Source: Helianthus annuus (taxonomy: Eukaryota > Streptophyta > Magnoliopsida > Asterales > Asteraceae). From it: DNA of 64,000 nucleotides. Location of the stretch: the NCBI RefSeq assembly GCF_002127325.2, contig NC_035447.2:23493780-23557779 (forward strand). The letters are read 5' to 3'. The position numbers and the translations under genes are program-made. Each line of letters begins with the position of its first letter. Position 1 is the stretch's first letter. This document shows, one piece after another, positions 19,196 through 30,399 of the stretch. The notes under the pieces are model-generated. The model had not been told where the DNA came from. It ran no database searches and saw only the letters and a list, made by a program, of their open reading frames with translations.

Positions 19196-20977
19196 ATGGC
19201 TAGCGGAACTAGATCCCATACGGGCGACTCGATTCCAACCTTCGAAGCCCAAAACCTTCTAAAAGAACCCGAGAAAGAGGTCTGCTCCTTCGACAACGCT
19301 GACATTGCTGCCTTGCAAGCTTCCGGTGCTTTCCCTGTTGGTACAGTCATCCGTCCCTTCGACAGAGAAGTCCGATCGGATTTTTCTTCCAACGAATGGG
19401 TGTGCTTCTTGGCCTACCCTTTCTCCATCGGACTCCGGTACCCTTTCCCGGCTTTTATCTCCCGTTTCTTTGAAATAAATGGTCTCAGTTATGCCCAAAC
19501 CATGCCCATGGTTTGGCGCGTACTGGTGACTCTGGACCAGATCAGATCTCGATTTATCCCCAACCTTTGTATTGAAGACCTCCCGATGGCTTACCGTCTT
19601 CGTTCTCATGGCAACAGTCGTTTTCTTCTTTTCTCAACCTCCAAAAACCCTCTTGTTCTTAGAGCCACAAAGAATGAGGAAAAATGGCAACGAAAGTTCT
19701 TTTTTGTAAAAAGGGATTCCATCACTGGAGGTTTTGATCTTCCAGTGAAGTGGTTAACTTCTGGTAGGATTTAGGGTTTTAGGAATATCCCCAACCTTAT
19801 CTTAAAGCTATATCCTGAACCGACATCTCTATTTCTTGTGCAGCAAATTTCAAAGATTTAGCACCTCCAAGCGCTGAATCAGATTCAAGAATCAAAAGCA
19901 TTTATCAACTTCCAGAAAGCGAGAGAACTTTTTCTCTGTCATTTGCAAGTTCAAGCCAAAGATCCAGCTCCGACATGTCTGGTAAACACATTAGTACATA
20001 ACAAACAAATAACTTATGAATATTCAAGAGTTAAACGTTTTCCCCTTTTATGCAGCCCCAGTCAAAGCTCTAGAGGTCTTCGACCTTGACGAATTGGATA
20101 GCTACTCTGCTCCCATCCCGGTAAAAAAAGAGCCAAGCCCTAAGGCTCCCACGTCTTCCAAACCCAGCAGCTCGAAAGCCGTCACCACTCCCAAGCCTCC
20201 TCCAACCACCAGGACCCGTGCTTCCAGTGCTCGGAAGAGGAAAGAAACAGATTCCCCGGCTGTCTCTGAGGCCTTTCCATATGAAAACTATGGATTCAAT
20301 GAAGCCAGCGGGTTTATGACTTCATTCCTCAATCAGGTAAAAATCCTCATCTGGTATCCTGCACATGTATGTTAATTATTATCCTGGATATTTTACACAT
20401 ATGTTGATACCTGTACTTTTGGTTGTAGGGTCTGGAACGTCTCATGTTCCTTTACGAGGATGCGTGCGGGCTTAACAAAATGTTGGAGATCAAGCTCAAG
20501 AAAGCTGAAGAAACCATCGCCGATCAAGGGATGATTGCCGCTGCCAAGTCTAAGCATTATGAAGACAAATTCAAGGCAATGGCCCAGGAGCACCAAGCCG
20601 CTATACGCAAGGCCAATGAGGACGCCCAAGCCAAGCTGGATGCTGCTCATCTTCAATACCAGCAGGATATGACCTCTTACCGGGATGGCCTTAAAGGATC
20701 CGTTGTTGTTTCCCTTCTCCAAGCCAGGTTAAGGATGGCCTATGAAGCCGAGGCCTTGGGCTTTGAATGCCCTTCCTGGAATGTCAAGGCTTGGGAAACG
20801 AAACTAGCGGATCTCAAGGGCACCCCTGTTGAACGTTCTGCAAAGCATGCTGGTGGGGATCCTCCCAAGGCAACGGATGCGGCGGCCGAGGCTGGTGGTG
20901 ATGCTGAGAAGAATCCCGAGGGTGATGCTGGTGCAGGTGCTGACGAAGCGATGGTTGAAGAGGGTGCTGCCCCTTGA
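19196..20977 (+). CDS. intact four-exon antisense gene of element C (Transposase_28-like)
   Basis: Antisense to C, this gene reads open over four exons: 19,196-19,763, 19,844-19,981, 20,056-20,336, 20,429-20,977. All introns (80, 74 and 92 bp) have GT-AG ends, and the exon phases fit, giving 511 codons. Exon 1 holds the domain known from plant 'putative gypsy type transposon' proteins: WVCFLAYPF, YPFPAFISRFF, PMVWRVLVTLDQI, RSHGNSRFLLF, KRDSITGG. Exon 3 has a basic Pro/Ser region (PVKKEPSPKAPTSSKPSSSK, ARKRKE), possibly a nuclear signal. Exon 4 is a coiled coil with an acidic, Gly/Ala-rich end. B, D, F and H have the same gene, decayed or broken. The function is unknown. Being intact in an element whose pol is dead, it is the most credible expressed protein here besides E gag. 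Confidence 0.85.
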
Positions 20978-20984
20978 AAGCAGC

Positions 20985-20989
20985 GAAGT
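20985..20989 (+). repeat. target-site duplication of I, left copy (gaagt)
   Basis: GAAGT is repeated at 28,903-28,907 after the 3' LTR of I. The site is about 10 bases after the stop codon of the C antisense gene. Confidence 0.95.
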
Positions 20990-23505
20990 TGTGACAACCC
21001 GAACTTTTAAGGTTAATCTCGCTAACTTCGATTCCTCGTTATTCCTCCTTCACTTTCGTTACGACTAGTTAATTAATGTAAACGTGACTAGTTAATTAAT
21101 GTAAACGTGCCATAATTATGTTTAAATGTATTAGTGGGCTATATCACCATTGGGCCGGTCCTCAATACAATTAGTGAAGCCTATTATGAGGCCGATAAGC
21201 TGACATGATAGGTTGTAGTCCGCCAAGCTTGATAGATTGTTAATTGACCCAACTCTTGATAGTCCATATACTTTTATTATTTAGCCCATTCCATCGATTG
21301 GTTTAGGGAAATAAATACTAACCGGCCCCAACTTGTGTAATAATCGGCCCACAAACACTATTAAACAAAGTAATCGGCCCTAACTTGAATTTTAGCTAAA
21401 ATCTATCAGCCACTTAAAACACATTACTTGGATTTGAGCCCAACATCCTTGTTAACTTGTTAACAGACCCGACATCTTTATTGACTAGGTTAATCGGCCC
21501 AAACACCCCATACGTATTATATACCAAATAGAATTCAATCTAGTTTAAATCAATAACCAAATCCACCCTTCTCTCTCTCAATATCACACACGGCAGTAGG
21601 CTACCCCCTTTGATACCCCGTCCTGTTCGATCAAGACTACCGGTTAGTCAACTCGTATCTATGATAATTATTCCTGTTCTTGCATGATCTTGACTGAATA
21701 AACTGTTGGTTGTATTGATTTGTATATGTACGGTATGATCCGTAGGAGGTAATTTGCTGTGCATGATGCGAATTTGTTACATGTTGTGATATGTAATCGG
21801 TAACTTAGTATATGGCTTAATAGTAGATGCGAGATAGGGTGTTTAAATTGCCTGTAATCGATTTTGTCAAACCACAATCTGAATCAATCGGAATGGTGTT
21901 TAACTAGGAAGAACAAGGGTGTGTAATATGCTGAACAGGTTGTTAATGGGCTGGTCTAGTGGGGGGAAAAGTGATTAATTAGATGGGCCTAATAAAATAG
22001 CTAACCATATACATGATGAATTATAAATTGGGCTGCCATGTGCGAGTGGGTGGAGAATGGTAATAATTGTAAACTGGCTGGGCTTCAAGGGTTTAATGCT
22101 TGGGATGGGGCATTAACTGTTAACGACGTAGGCTGTTTAGCTGTGGGCCACGGTTGGTAAGCTGGGCCGTGTGCAAATCAGAAGTGGGCCGGGTAGCATA
22201 ACAGGGGAGCCGCACGCATATGTGGGCTGGGTACGTCGTTTGGGCTAATGGATGAGTCTTTTGGGCTGCGTTGTTATTTGAATCCACCACTAGGATGGAG
22301 GTCTCATTGGGCTGTACACAACACTAATGGGCTACAGGCCTTCTTACACATACAGTTGGGCCAAACCATGTAAAGGAACCAGTTAGGTAGTCACATATAA
22401 GAATGTTTGATGCATCGAATTTATTAATGGTCGCATAAATTGTGAACTAGCACTACTCGATATATGTTATAAAACGATTTACATCATATGCTAGGTGTTA
22501 AGAGGAAAATGATGTGTTATGGGCAATGGACTTTATGATAAACTGTTACAACTTGTATAAGGGTAATGAACTGATAAGATGCATGATTAACCGGTATGGC
22601 TTGTATAGTGATATATGGTGATATGTGAATTACTTGTTTGTTACTCGAATGATGTGTAAGAAGAATCCGTGATCTATGTGTAACTGACTGTCTCTATTAA
22701 ACACGATAGGATTTGATTGATCAATTGGTTAACGAACGTTTAATCTTACCGAGCAAACCAAAGGTGAGTTCACTGCACTTTTCTCAAGCATGCGTCCCGG
22801 TGGTTTGGGACAACTGGTAAACATTTGGAAGGGAAACATTGGGTAAATAACTTAATCGGTTTTGGTTATTGCCTGGAGGGCAATGGGGGTGATTAGTTGA
22901 TAGCGCTATTAGGTGGGAAACCTCACACCGGGCCGTAAGGACGGGCGTGAACTAATTATCTGGGTATGGCTATGGTTGTTAGAGGCACACTCCTCGGATA
23001 CATATGGGCACACTCCCTAGGGTATCTAACGAAGGCAACATAGCAATCGGTCGTTAAGGGGTAACCACTCCCCGGATACACATGGGCACACTCCCTAGGG
23101 TATCTAACATGAGCAACATCGTAACACAACATGGAATCGCATTAACATATATCTGGTAACACAACACGTTAACGAAACCTTGAACTCACCAGCGTAGTCT
23201 GACACACTTGTTGCATGCTTGTAGGTAATTATTGAAGGAACTTGGGAGCTTGCTGTCTGATGCTGCTGGAGTGGTTGTGGTCATAATAAACAGTTATTTG
23301 ATTTGCTTTTGATACATATACGCACTTATACATTTATGCTTCCGCTCAATACTTTGGTTTTGGTTTAACTTTTCAAATGATACATTTCTTTCAATTGGGT
23401 ATTTCAATACATTATAACTTGTGTTTGATATGGTTGGTGGCTCTTTGTTGGATCGTTGCACCTCCAATAGGGATATGCCCTAGGTGGTTATTTGGGGGTG
23501 TGACA
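20990..23505 (+). mobile_element. 5' LTR of element I
   Basis: 2,516 bp from TGTGACAACCCGAAC to GGGGGTGTGACA. About twenty copies of TGGGCC/T, on either strand, lie in 21,134-22,365. A repeated pair near 22,985-23,105 includes GGGCACACTCCCTAGGGTAT twice. It also makes several short spurious ORFs. Confidence 0.95.
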
Positions 23506-23506
23506 G

Positions 23507-23520
23507 TTTGGTATCAGAGC
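23507..23520 (+). other. primer binding site of element I (tRNA-Met type)
   Basis: TTTGGTATCAGAGC follows the LTR after one base. Confidence 0.9.
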
Positions 23521-26386
23521 CACTGGTTATAGAGAACTCGGTTTTAAAAATGTTTTCATAAAACCAGACTATAACCGAATTGATCCAAACGATGACCATG
23601 ACACTCAGCTCCAGACTGCAAGGTTCGTTTCTCATCTACTAATGCATAGTATATCTAGTGTACACATATGTATAACATTACACGTGAGTTCACACTTGGC
23701 ACAGCAGCATGAGCCCTTATATTACCAACCCTTGTTATGTGATCTGTTAGTGTGACACTATCCATTGATTATTGTAATTCTTAACCCTGTGATACCTTAC
23801 GTTTGCTGTTTGGATGAGGGGAAACTTTTAGCGCGAGTTAAAAGGCACTGAGATAAGCATGCAAATTGCCTTATTATTATGGGTGCACACATAATAATAA
23901 TGTGGGGTGCATGTGAGTCCCAGTGAGGTTTAACGAGTGTGAGAGGGGTTCCGCTCTGTAAATTGACGTTATGTTAGAACACAACAGTCCATGGGAGTCA
24001 TAGCAGTGATTGTCTCCTACTCGAACATGATCTTTTCACTCCTTTCTGAATCCTTACAAATCTCGATGCTATCAAGTATTATCTGAACACACATCTGAAC
24101 GCCTAGCGAAACGTGTAGAATGTTAGGTGCTTGAACGAACGTCCTTGAGCTGGTCTATACCTTTCTCGCTTCTCTTCGTTTGCTGGGACTCTATGTATTG
24201 ACGTCTTAGACTCCGAAGTGTGATCACTTCGGCAACACTCTCGCAGCATACCGTGTATTACTCAATCGACTTACTAGATCGATAGACAAAAGGGTGAGCA
24301 TAGTATTTTACCGACCTCAGTATTTGGACAACCCTGATTACCGGCAACGAACACCAGCGAATTGGCTTCAAACGGATCATTCACCCTAGTTAGCGACTTA
24401 TGGGAGTCAACTCTTACAAACCAAACGGGACATACACGATGACAATGGACTGTAGAAAGGAATGGATAACTGCCAGTGCAACGAGCGGCGCCTTAGGACG
24501 CGGCACGGAATGTGTTATGATGGACCATGTTGGTGAAAGATCGTAGGGCTCTGTTTCGAGCAACAATAGTAGAGGCAACAGTCACGGCAACATCAAGGCA
24601 CTCGTAATCGTAGTCTATAGTAGGGAAATGAAGGTGCCTACGGCATGGATCGCCCATTGTTAAATCAAGAAGACAACAACCAAGGGAACGACAGAAGTAC
24701 TAGAAATCCTCGTAACAATAGCAACAACATTGGAAATGATGCTCGTGGAGGGGCATTTAGGATTGGCGTGAGCGACGCCAGGAATACAACAGCATGGTGG
24801 CCTGCACGTTCTTGATAACGAATCGACTGACGGCAAGTCAATTGAAACCTTATATGTTCGTTGGGATGCAAACTTGATCTCGTGGGTCAACTGTTCGACA
24901 TTGACCTACTTCCCAATACTCTTGTAAGTTTTAGACATGGTCGTTGACATGGACTTGGTTATCTATGTATCAAGCAGCAAATTCTCTGCAAAAAGAAAAT
25001 CGTGCGTTCCTTCTCCCAGTGGGGAATTCTTATCAGTTTGAGATCATCATAGTGGTGCCATTGTTGGCATCATCTCAATCGTGAAAGCCCGGAAGTGTCT
25101 ACGGAAGGGCTACTCTGCTATACTAGCTCTTGTCACCGATTCGCCACTTTAAGAAAGGAAGATCGAGTATCTTCCAGTTATTCGTGAATTTCCTGACGTG
25201 TCTTCTGAAGAGTTACCTGGTTTACTTCCACATCGTTAGGTGGAATTTCAGAATAGACCTTATGCTAATCTTGATTTCCTTCTGGGATACAGCAATCCCT
25301 TAGGTTCGCTAGATACTATCACAGCTTCATCATAGGATTTTCGAAGGTTTCGCAACTTCAACCTCCTTAGCATAGCGGGGAGTTGTGAATTCCTGAGAAA
25401 TAAAATCGGAGAACGTCTTTGCAGCTTTTGAAACCCAACCCTACAACACGCGGAGCATCGCTTCTATCCGAGGGTACCGATGATCCAGCGATATACCATG
25501 ATGGTGTTACGGAGAGGAACTGCACGACCTACAACCTCCGGTGGAAACCGTGGTCATTGGATTTAAGTGGGAGGCATTACTTGGACGGTACCGAATGCAC
25601 CAATTAGACCGATCACGAGGGCCTCCAGCGCACCCTTGTTTCAATAGAGCTAACCATGTGATGGCATCGCTAGATGGAACTTCCGAACGAACACGGGATT
25701 AGGAGAACTATACCCACGCATCCCTGTAGACGAACCTTATCACTTTCACTTGTCATCGCCGCTAGAAGTGAAGCAGTCACAGTTACACGCGTTTGTCGTT
25801 TTGCAACACTAACCTTTACCCACCAAACTCTGTTTTGGACAAATGATACACTCGCGCGACCGCAATGTGACGAACCTCCCTGTTGTGCCATGCCGCCATG
25901 CACCACTACTGGAAATTACTTCTTGACAACAAATTTGCTGGCCAAATCCTTCGGATGTTTAATGGACCCCTGTTTCGCTCGAATCTTCGTACGAACCTCA
26001 TTACTTCCCTGTTCCCTTGATTGGCAACTGATATAACAAAACGCTAACCACCATACCATGATTTTCACCGATCACAAGATGAGCCCCAGGCGTTGTAAAG
26101 TATCTATAGATCGAGTTCGTCGGAACTCACTTCAAGCCATTGTTTTAGATCAATTTTCGGGATGAAAATTCTTTCAAGTAGGAGATGTTGTGACACCCCG
26201 CGAAAACGCTTAACAAAACTAGCTTCCTCAGCGACTGTTTGCTAAATTTCGGGACGAAATTTCTTTCAAGTTGGGGATGATGTCACAACTGAGCAAAACC
26301 CGCAACAACTCTGATTTCTTACTTCGTTTCTCTCACACTTGACGCTTGCCAATTTCGGGACGAAATTTCCTTCAAGTTGGGGATGA
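23521..26386 (+). pseudogene. degenerate gag-pol region of element I
   Basis: No frame is open for more than 120 codons. Weak traces remain: near 24,890-25,010 a protease-like FDIDLLPNTL followed by text resembling the GMDWLS region; near 25,165-25,260 PVIREFPDVSSEELPGLLPH, the usual lead into chromovirus RT; near 25,305-25,360 a shifted remnant of LARYYHSFIIGFSK at the RT end. The order is that of Tekay/Del elements, but most of gag, RT, RNase H and integrase are gone. The last 240 bp carry three copies of the pre-LTR motif. Confidence 0.65.
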
Positions 26387-26396
26387 TGTGACAACC
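26153..26396 (+). repeat. threefold pre-LTR motif of element I
   Basis: The phrase TTTCGGGACGAAATTTCTTTC followed by AAGTTGGGGATGATGTGACA occurs three times, near 26,153, 26,248 and 26,351, each about 100 bp apart. The third is the true purine tract and start of the 3' LTR. The first two are followed by different sequence. This looks like repeated copying of the polypurine-tract border. Confidence 0.85.
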
Positions 26397-28902
26397 CGAA
26401 CTTTTAAGGTTAATCTCGCTAACTTCGATTCCTCGTTATTCCTCCTTCACTTTCGTTATGACTAGTTAATTAATGTAAACGTGACTAGTTAATTAATGTA
26501 AACGTGCCATAATTATGTTTAAATGTATTAGTGGGCTATATCACCATTGGGCCGGTCCTCAATACAATTAGTGAAGCCTATTATGAGGCCGATAAGCTGA
26601 CATGATAGGTTATAGTCCGCCAAGCTTGATAGATTGTTAATTGACCCAACTCTTGATAGTCCATATACTTTTATTATTTAGCCCATTCCATCGATTGGTT
26701 TAGGGAAATAAATACTAACCGGCCCCAACTTGTGTAATAATCGGCCCACAAACACTATTAAACAAAGTAATCGGCCCTAACTTGAATTTTAGCTAAAATC
26801 TATCAGCCACTTAAAACACATTACTTGGATTTGAGCCCAACATCCTTGTTAACTTGTTAACAGACCCAACATCTTTATTGACTAGGTTAATCGGCCCAAA
26901 CACCCCATACGTATTATATACCAAATAGAATTCAATCTAGTTTAAATCAATAACAAACTCCACCCTTCTCTCTCTCAATATCACACACGGCAGTAGGCTA
27001 CCCCCTTTGATACCCCGTCCTGTTCGATCAAGACTACCGGTTAGTCAACTCGTATCTATGATAATTATTCCTGTTCTTGCATGATCTTGACTGAATAAAC
27101 TGTTGGTTGTATTGATTTGTATATGTACGGTATGATCCGTAGGAGGTAATTTGCTGTGCATGATGCGAATTTGTTACATGTTGTGATATGTAATCGGTAA
27201 CTTAGTATATGGCTTAATAGTAGATGCGAGATAGGGTGTTTAAATTGCCTGTAATCGATTTTGTCAAACCACAATCTGAATCAATCGGAATGGTGTTTAA
27301 CTAGGAAGAACAAGGGTGTGTAATATGCTGAACAGGTTGTTAATGGGCTGGTCTAGTGGGGGGAAAAGTGATTAATTAGATGGGCCTAATAAAATAGCTA
27401 ACCATATACATGATGAATTATAAATTGGGCTGCCATGTGCGAGTGGGTGGAGAATGGTAATAATTGTAAACTGGCTGGGCTTCAAGGGTTTAATGCTTGG
27501 GATGGGGCATTAACTGTTAACGACGTAGGCTGTTTAGCTGTGGGCCACGGTTGGTAAGCTGGGCCGTGTGCAAATCAGAAGTGGGCCGGGTAGCATAACA
27601 GGGGAGCCGCACGCATATGTGGGCTGGGTACGTCGTTTGGGCTAATGGATGAGTCTTTTGGGCTGCGTTGTTATTTGAATCCACCACTAGGATAGAGGTC
27701 TCATTGGGCTGTACACAACACTAATGGGCTACAGGCCTTCTTACACATACAGTTGGGCCGAACCATGTAAAGGAACCAGTTAGGTAGTCACATATAAGAA
27801 TGTTTGATGCATCGAATTTATTAATGGTCGCATAAATTGTGAACTAGCACTACTCGATATATGTTATAAAACGATTTACATCATATGCTAGGTGTTAAGA
27901 GGAAAATGATGTGTTATGGGCAATGGACTTTATGATAAACTGTTACAACTTGTATAAGGGTAATGAACTGATAAGATGCATGATTAACCGGTATGGCTTG
28001 TATAGTGATATATGGTGATATGTGAATTACTTGTTTGTTACTCGAATGATGTGTAAGAAGAATCCGTGATCTATGTGTAACTGACTGTCTCTATTAAACA
28101 CGATAGGATTTGATTGATCAATTGGTTAACGAACGTTTAATCTTACCGAGCAAACCAAAGGTGAGTTCACTGCACTTTTCTCAAGCATGCGTCCCGGTGG
28201 TTTGGGACAACTGGTAAACATTTGGAAGGGAAACATTGGGTAAATAACTTAATCGGTTTTGGTTATTGCCTGGAGGGCAATGGGGGTGATTAGTTGATAG
28301 CGCTATTAGGTGGGAAACCTCACACCGGGCCGTAAGGACGGGCATGAACTAATTATCTGGGTATGGCTATGGTTGTTAGAGGCACACTCCTCGGATACAT
28401 ATGGGCACACTCCCTAGGGTATCTAACGAAGGCAACATAGCAATCGGTCGTTAAGGGGTAACCACTCCCCGGATACACATGGGCACACTCCCTAGGGTAT
28501 CTAACATGAGCAACATCGTAACACAACATTGAATCGCATTAACATATATCTGGTAACACAACACGTTAACGAAACCTTGAACTCACCAGCGTAGTCTGAC
28601 ACACTTGTTGCATGCTTGTAGGTAATTATTGAAGGAACTTGGGAGCTTGCTGTCTGATGCTGCTGGAGTGGTTGTGGTCATAATAAACAGTTATTTGATT
28701 TGCTTTTGATACATATACGCACTTATACATTTATGCTTCCGCTCAATACTTTGGTTTTGGTTTAACTTTTCAAATGATGCATTTCTTTCAATTGGGTATT
28801 TCAATACATTATAACTTGTGTTTGATATGGTTGGTGGCTCTTTGTTGGATCGTTGCACCTCCAATAGGGATATGCCCTAGGTGGTTATTTGGGGGTGTGA
28901 CA
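26387..28902 (+). mobile_element. 3' LTR of element I
   Basis: 2,516 bp, equal in length to the 5' LTR, same end bases, followed by gaagt. Confidence 0.95.
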
Positions 28903-28907
28903 GAAGT

Positions 28908-30399
28908 GGGCGATGATGGATGTTTATGCCTAGGCCGGAGCCCACTTTTTTTTAATTTGATGGTTGTGGTTGCCTGAACAATTTACTTTTCCTGCTTTTA
29001 AACAATTTACATTTCCTGCACTTAGACAATATGATGACCAAAGGTGCAGGGATCCTGAGTTTCAGGACGAAGCCCTTGGTTATCAGTTAGTATAGTTTAT
29101 TTTGAACAATATAACAGTTGAAGGTGGATGGGTCCCGGTTTGAGACGAAACCTTCAATCTGTTAAGTAAATCTAGTTAAGAACTTATCGTGCTTTTGGTG
29201 GATGGGCCTCGGTTTGAGGTGAAACCAAAAGCACAACTTTTGACCTGTTAATAACATAACTATCTTTTGACTTGTTTTCTGTTACTTTGCATTACTTGGT
29301 GTAACCCTTAGCTTTGCAAAGAATTTCATACTGTTATCTCACAAAATATCATGATTAGTATCCTCAGCAATATACTGTAAACTTTTCATTAGATAGAACT
29401 TACAAACACCACTTCAGCTTCGTAGAAAGTTTTTTTGATGAATAACCACTTTTAAATGATCAAAATCCCAAACTATTACTAGTTTCAAACATCCTAATCA
29501 ATTATTCTGAAAAAGACTTTGAGAATATATCAGGATATTTGTCCTTTTTATAAAACATAATGTCATTAAAGTCCGCAAAGGAAAGATCATACCAGAAATA
29601 GGATATAAACCTATTACCAAACTTCAATCCCTTTGCAATTCTTCCCATAAAGATGTCCCCTGTGCAAGGTACTTAGTGCATTAGTTCCAAATCCTATCTC
29701 TTTAGCTTTTGCACCACCACCTTAATGGGAATGTCCCCTGCATACAATGCCTTCAAATACTTTAGAAATCTTCTGAATGTTAGTTTTCATCATTTAGGCA
29801 ATTTTTCATGTTCCAGGGGCAAAACCCAAAGGTGTACTGGAGATAAAATCCTTATATCCTGGGGAAAATCCCAAATTTTCATTCGCTACAGGCGGGAGTG
29901 TATAAACTCCAAGACTTAGAAAGGTGAAAACCTTTAAACCTTAGAGAGTATGAAAATACCCTTTCATGAGAGAGGGTGATCAATCCTCATATACCTTTAG
30001 GATTCAGGATATAGCCAATAGTGACGAAATTGTCAGCCACTTTTACATGGACTGGTCCCGCCACCTTGAACTATCCCCAAATAACTTGCGCTCCAGGCGG
30101 GGTGTTTAAACCCAATTCGGAAGAAAGGTGAATACCTTTAAACCTGTGAAGGGATCAGTATCCCTTAAACGTGAGAGAGGGGGCCAATCCTCTAGTCTTT
30201 CGAGTTATCCTGAGCACATATCCTGGAGCTACATCCTGAAACATATCTTGCAAAACAATTGTAAACTAAGGTGGGTGTTAGCTTGGCTAACACCCCTCCG
30301 ATGCTTAAGTCAGTATTGGGTTTCAAAGAATAAATTAAACCAAACATATTTAAAAAGGTAGAATTCATACCATCCTGAGTTAGAAATTAAATTCTAAAC
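28908..30399 (-). other. spacer of element C between integrase and antisense gene
   Basis: About 1.5 kb without coding sequence. It contains three similar hairpins (29,037-29,080, 29,118-29,157, 29,189-29,234), two blocks with AAAGGTGAAAACCTTTAAACC-like inverted repeats (29,920 and 30,133) and a perfect 10-bp hairpin at 30,273-30,295. It differs in wording from the B/D/H spacers but is also hairpin-rich. Confidence 0.75.
30273..30295 (-). terminator. 10-bp hairpin after C integrase
   Basis: GGGTGTTAGC-TTG-GCTAACACCC is a perfect stem of ten pairs with a three-base loop, about 105 bases beyond the stop codon of the C integrase. It may shape the 3' end of a transcript. No U-run follows, and plant Pol II genes do not use bacterial-type terminators, so the role is open. 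Confidence 0.4.

Larger units (their letters stand above)
20990..28902 (+). mobile_element. non-autonomous chromovirus-type element I
   Basis: 7,913 bp with two 2,516-bp LTRs, a tRNA-Met-type primer site and 2.9 kb of internal sequence with no long ORF. Recognisable scraps of Tekay/Del-type pol remain in order in the internal part. LTRs differ at only about ten sites by eye, mostly A/G or C/T. The element thus moved recently although its coding region is degenerate, so it must use proteins supplied by others. Confidence 0.9.

Noticed and set aside
21668..21877. A 69-codon ORF present in both LTRs of I (also 27,065-27,274)
   Set aside because: It is identical because the LTRs are identical; it has no recognisable motif and lies on the strand opposite to the element.
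24660..26036. Short ORFs of 60-120 codons in the internal part of I as new genes
   Set aside because: The region aligns in order with degenerate Tekay-type pol; the ORFs are in wrong frames or strands.
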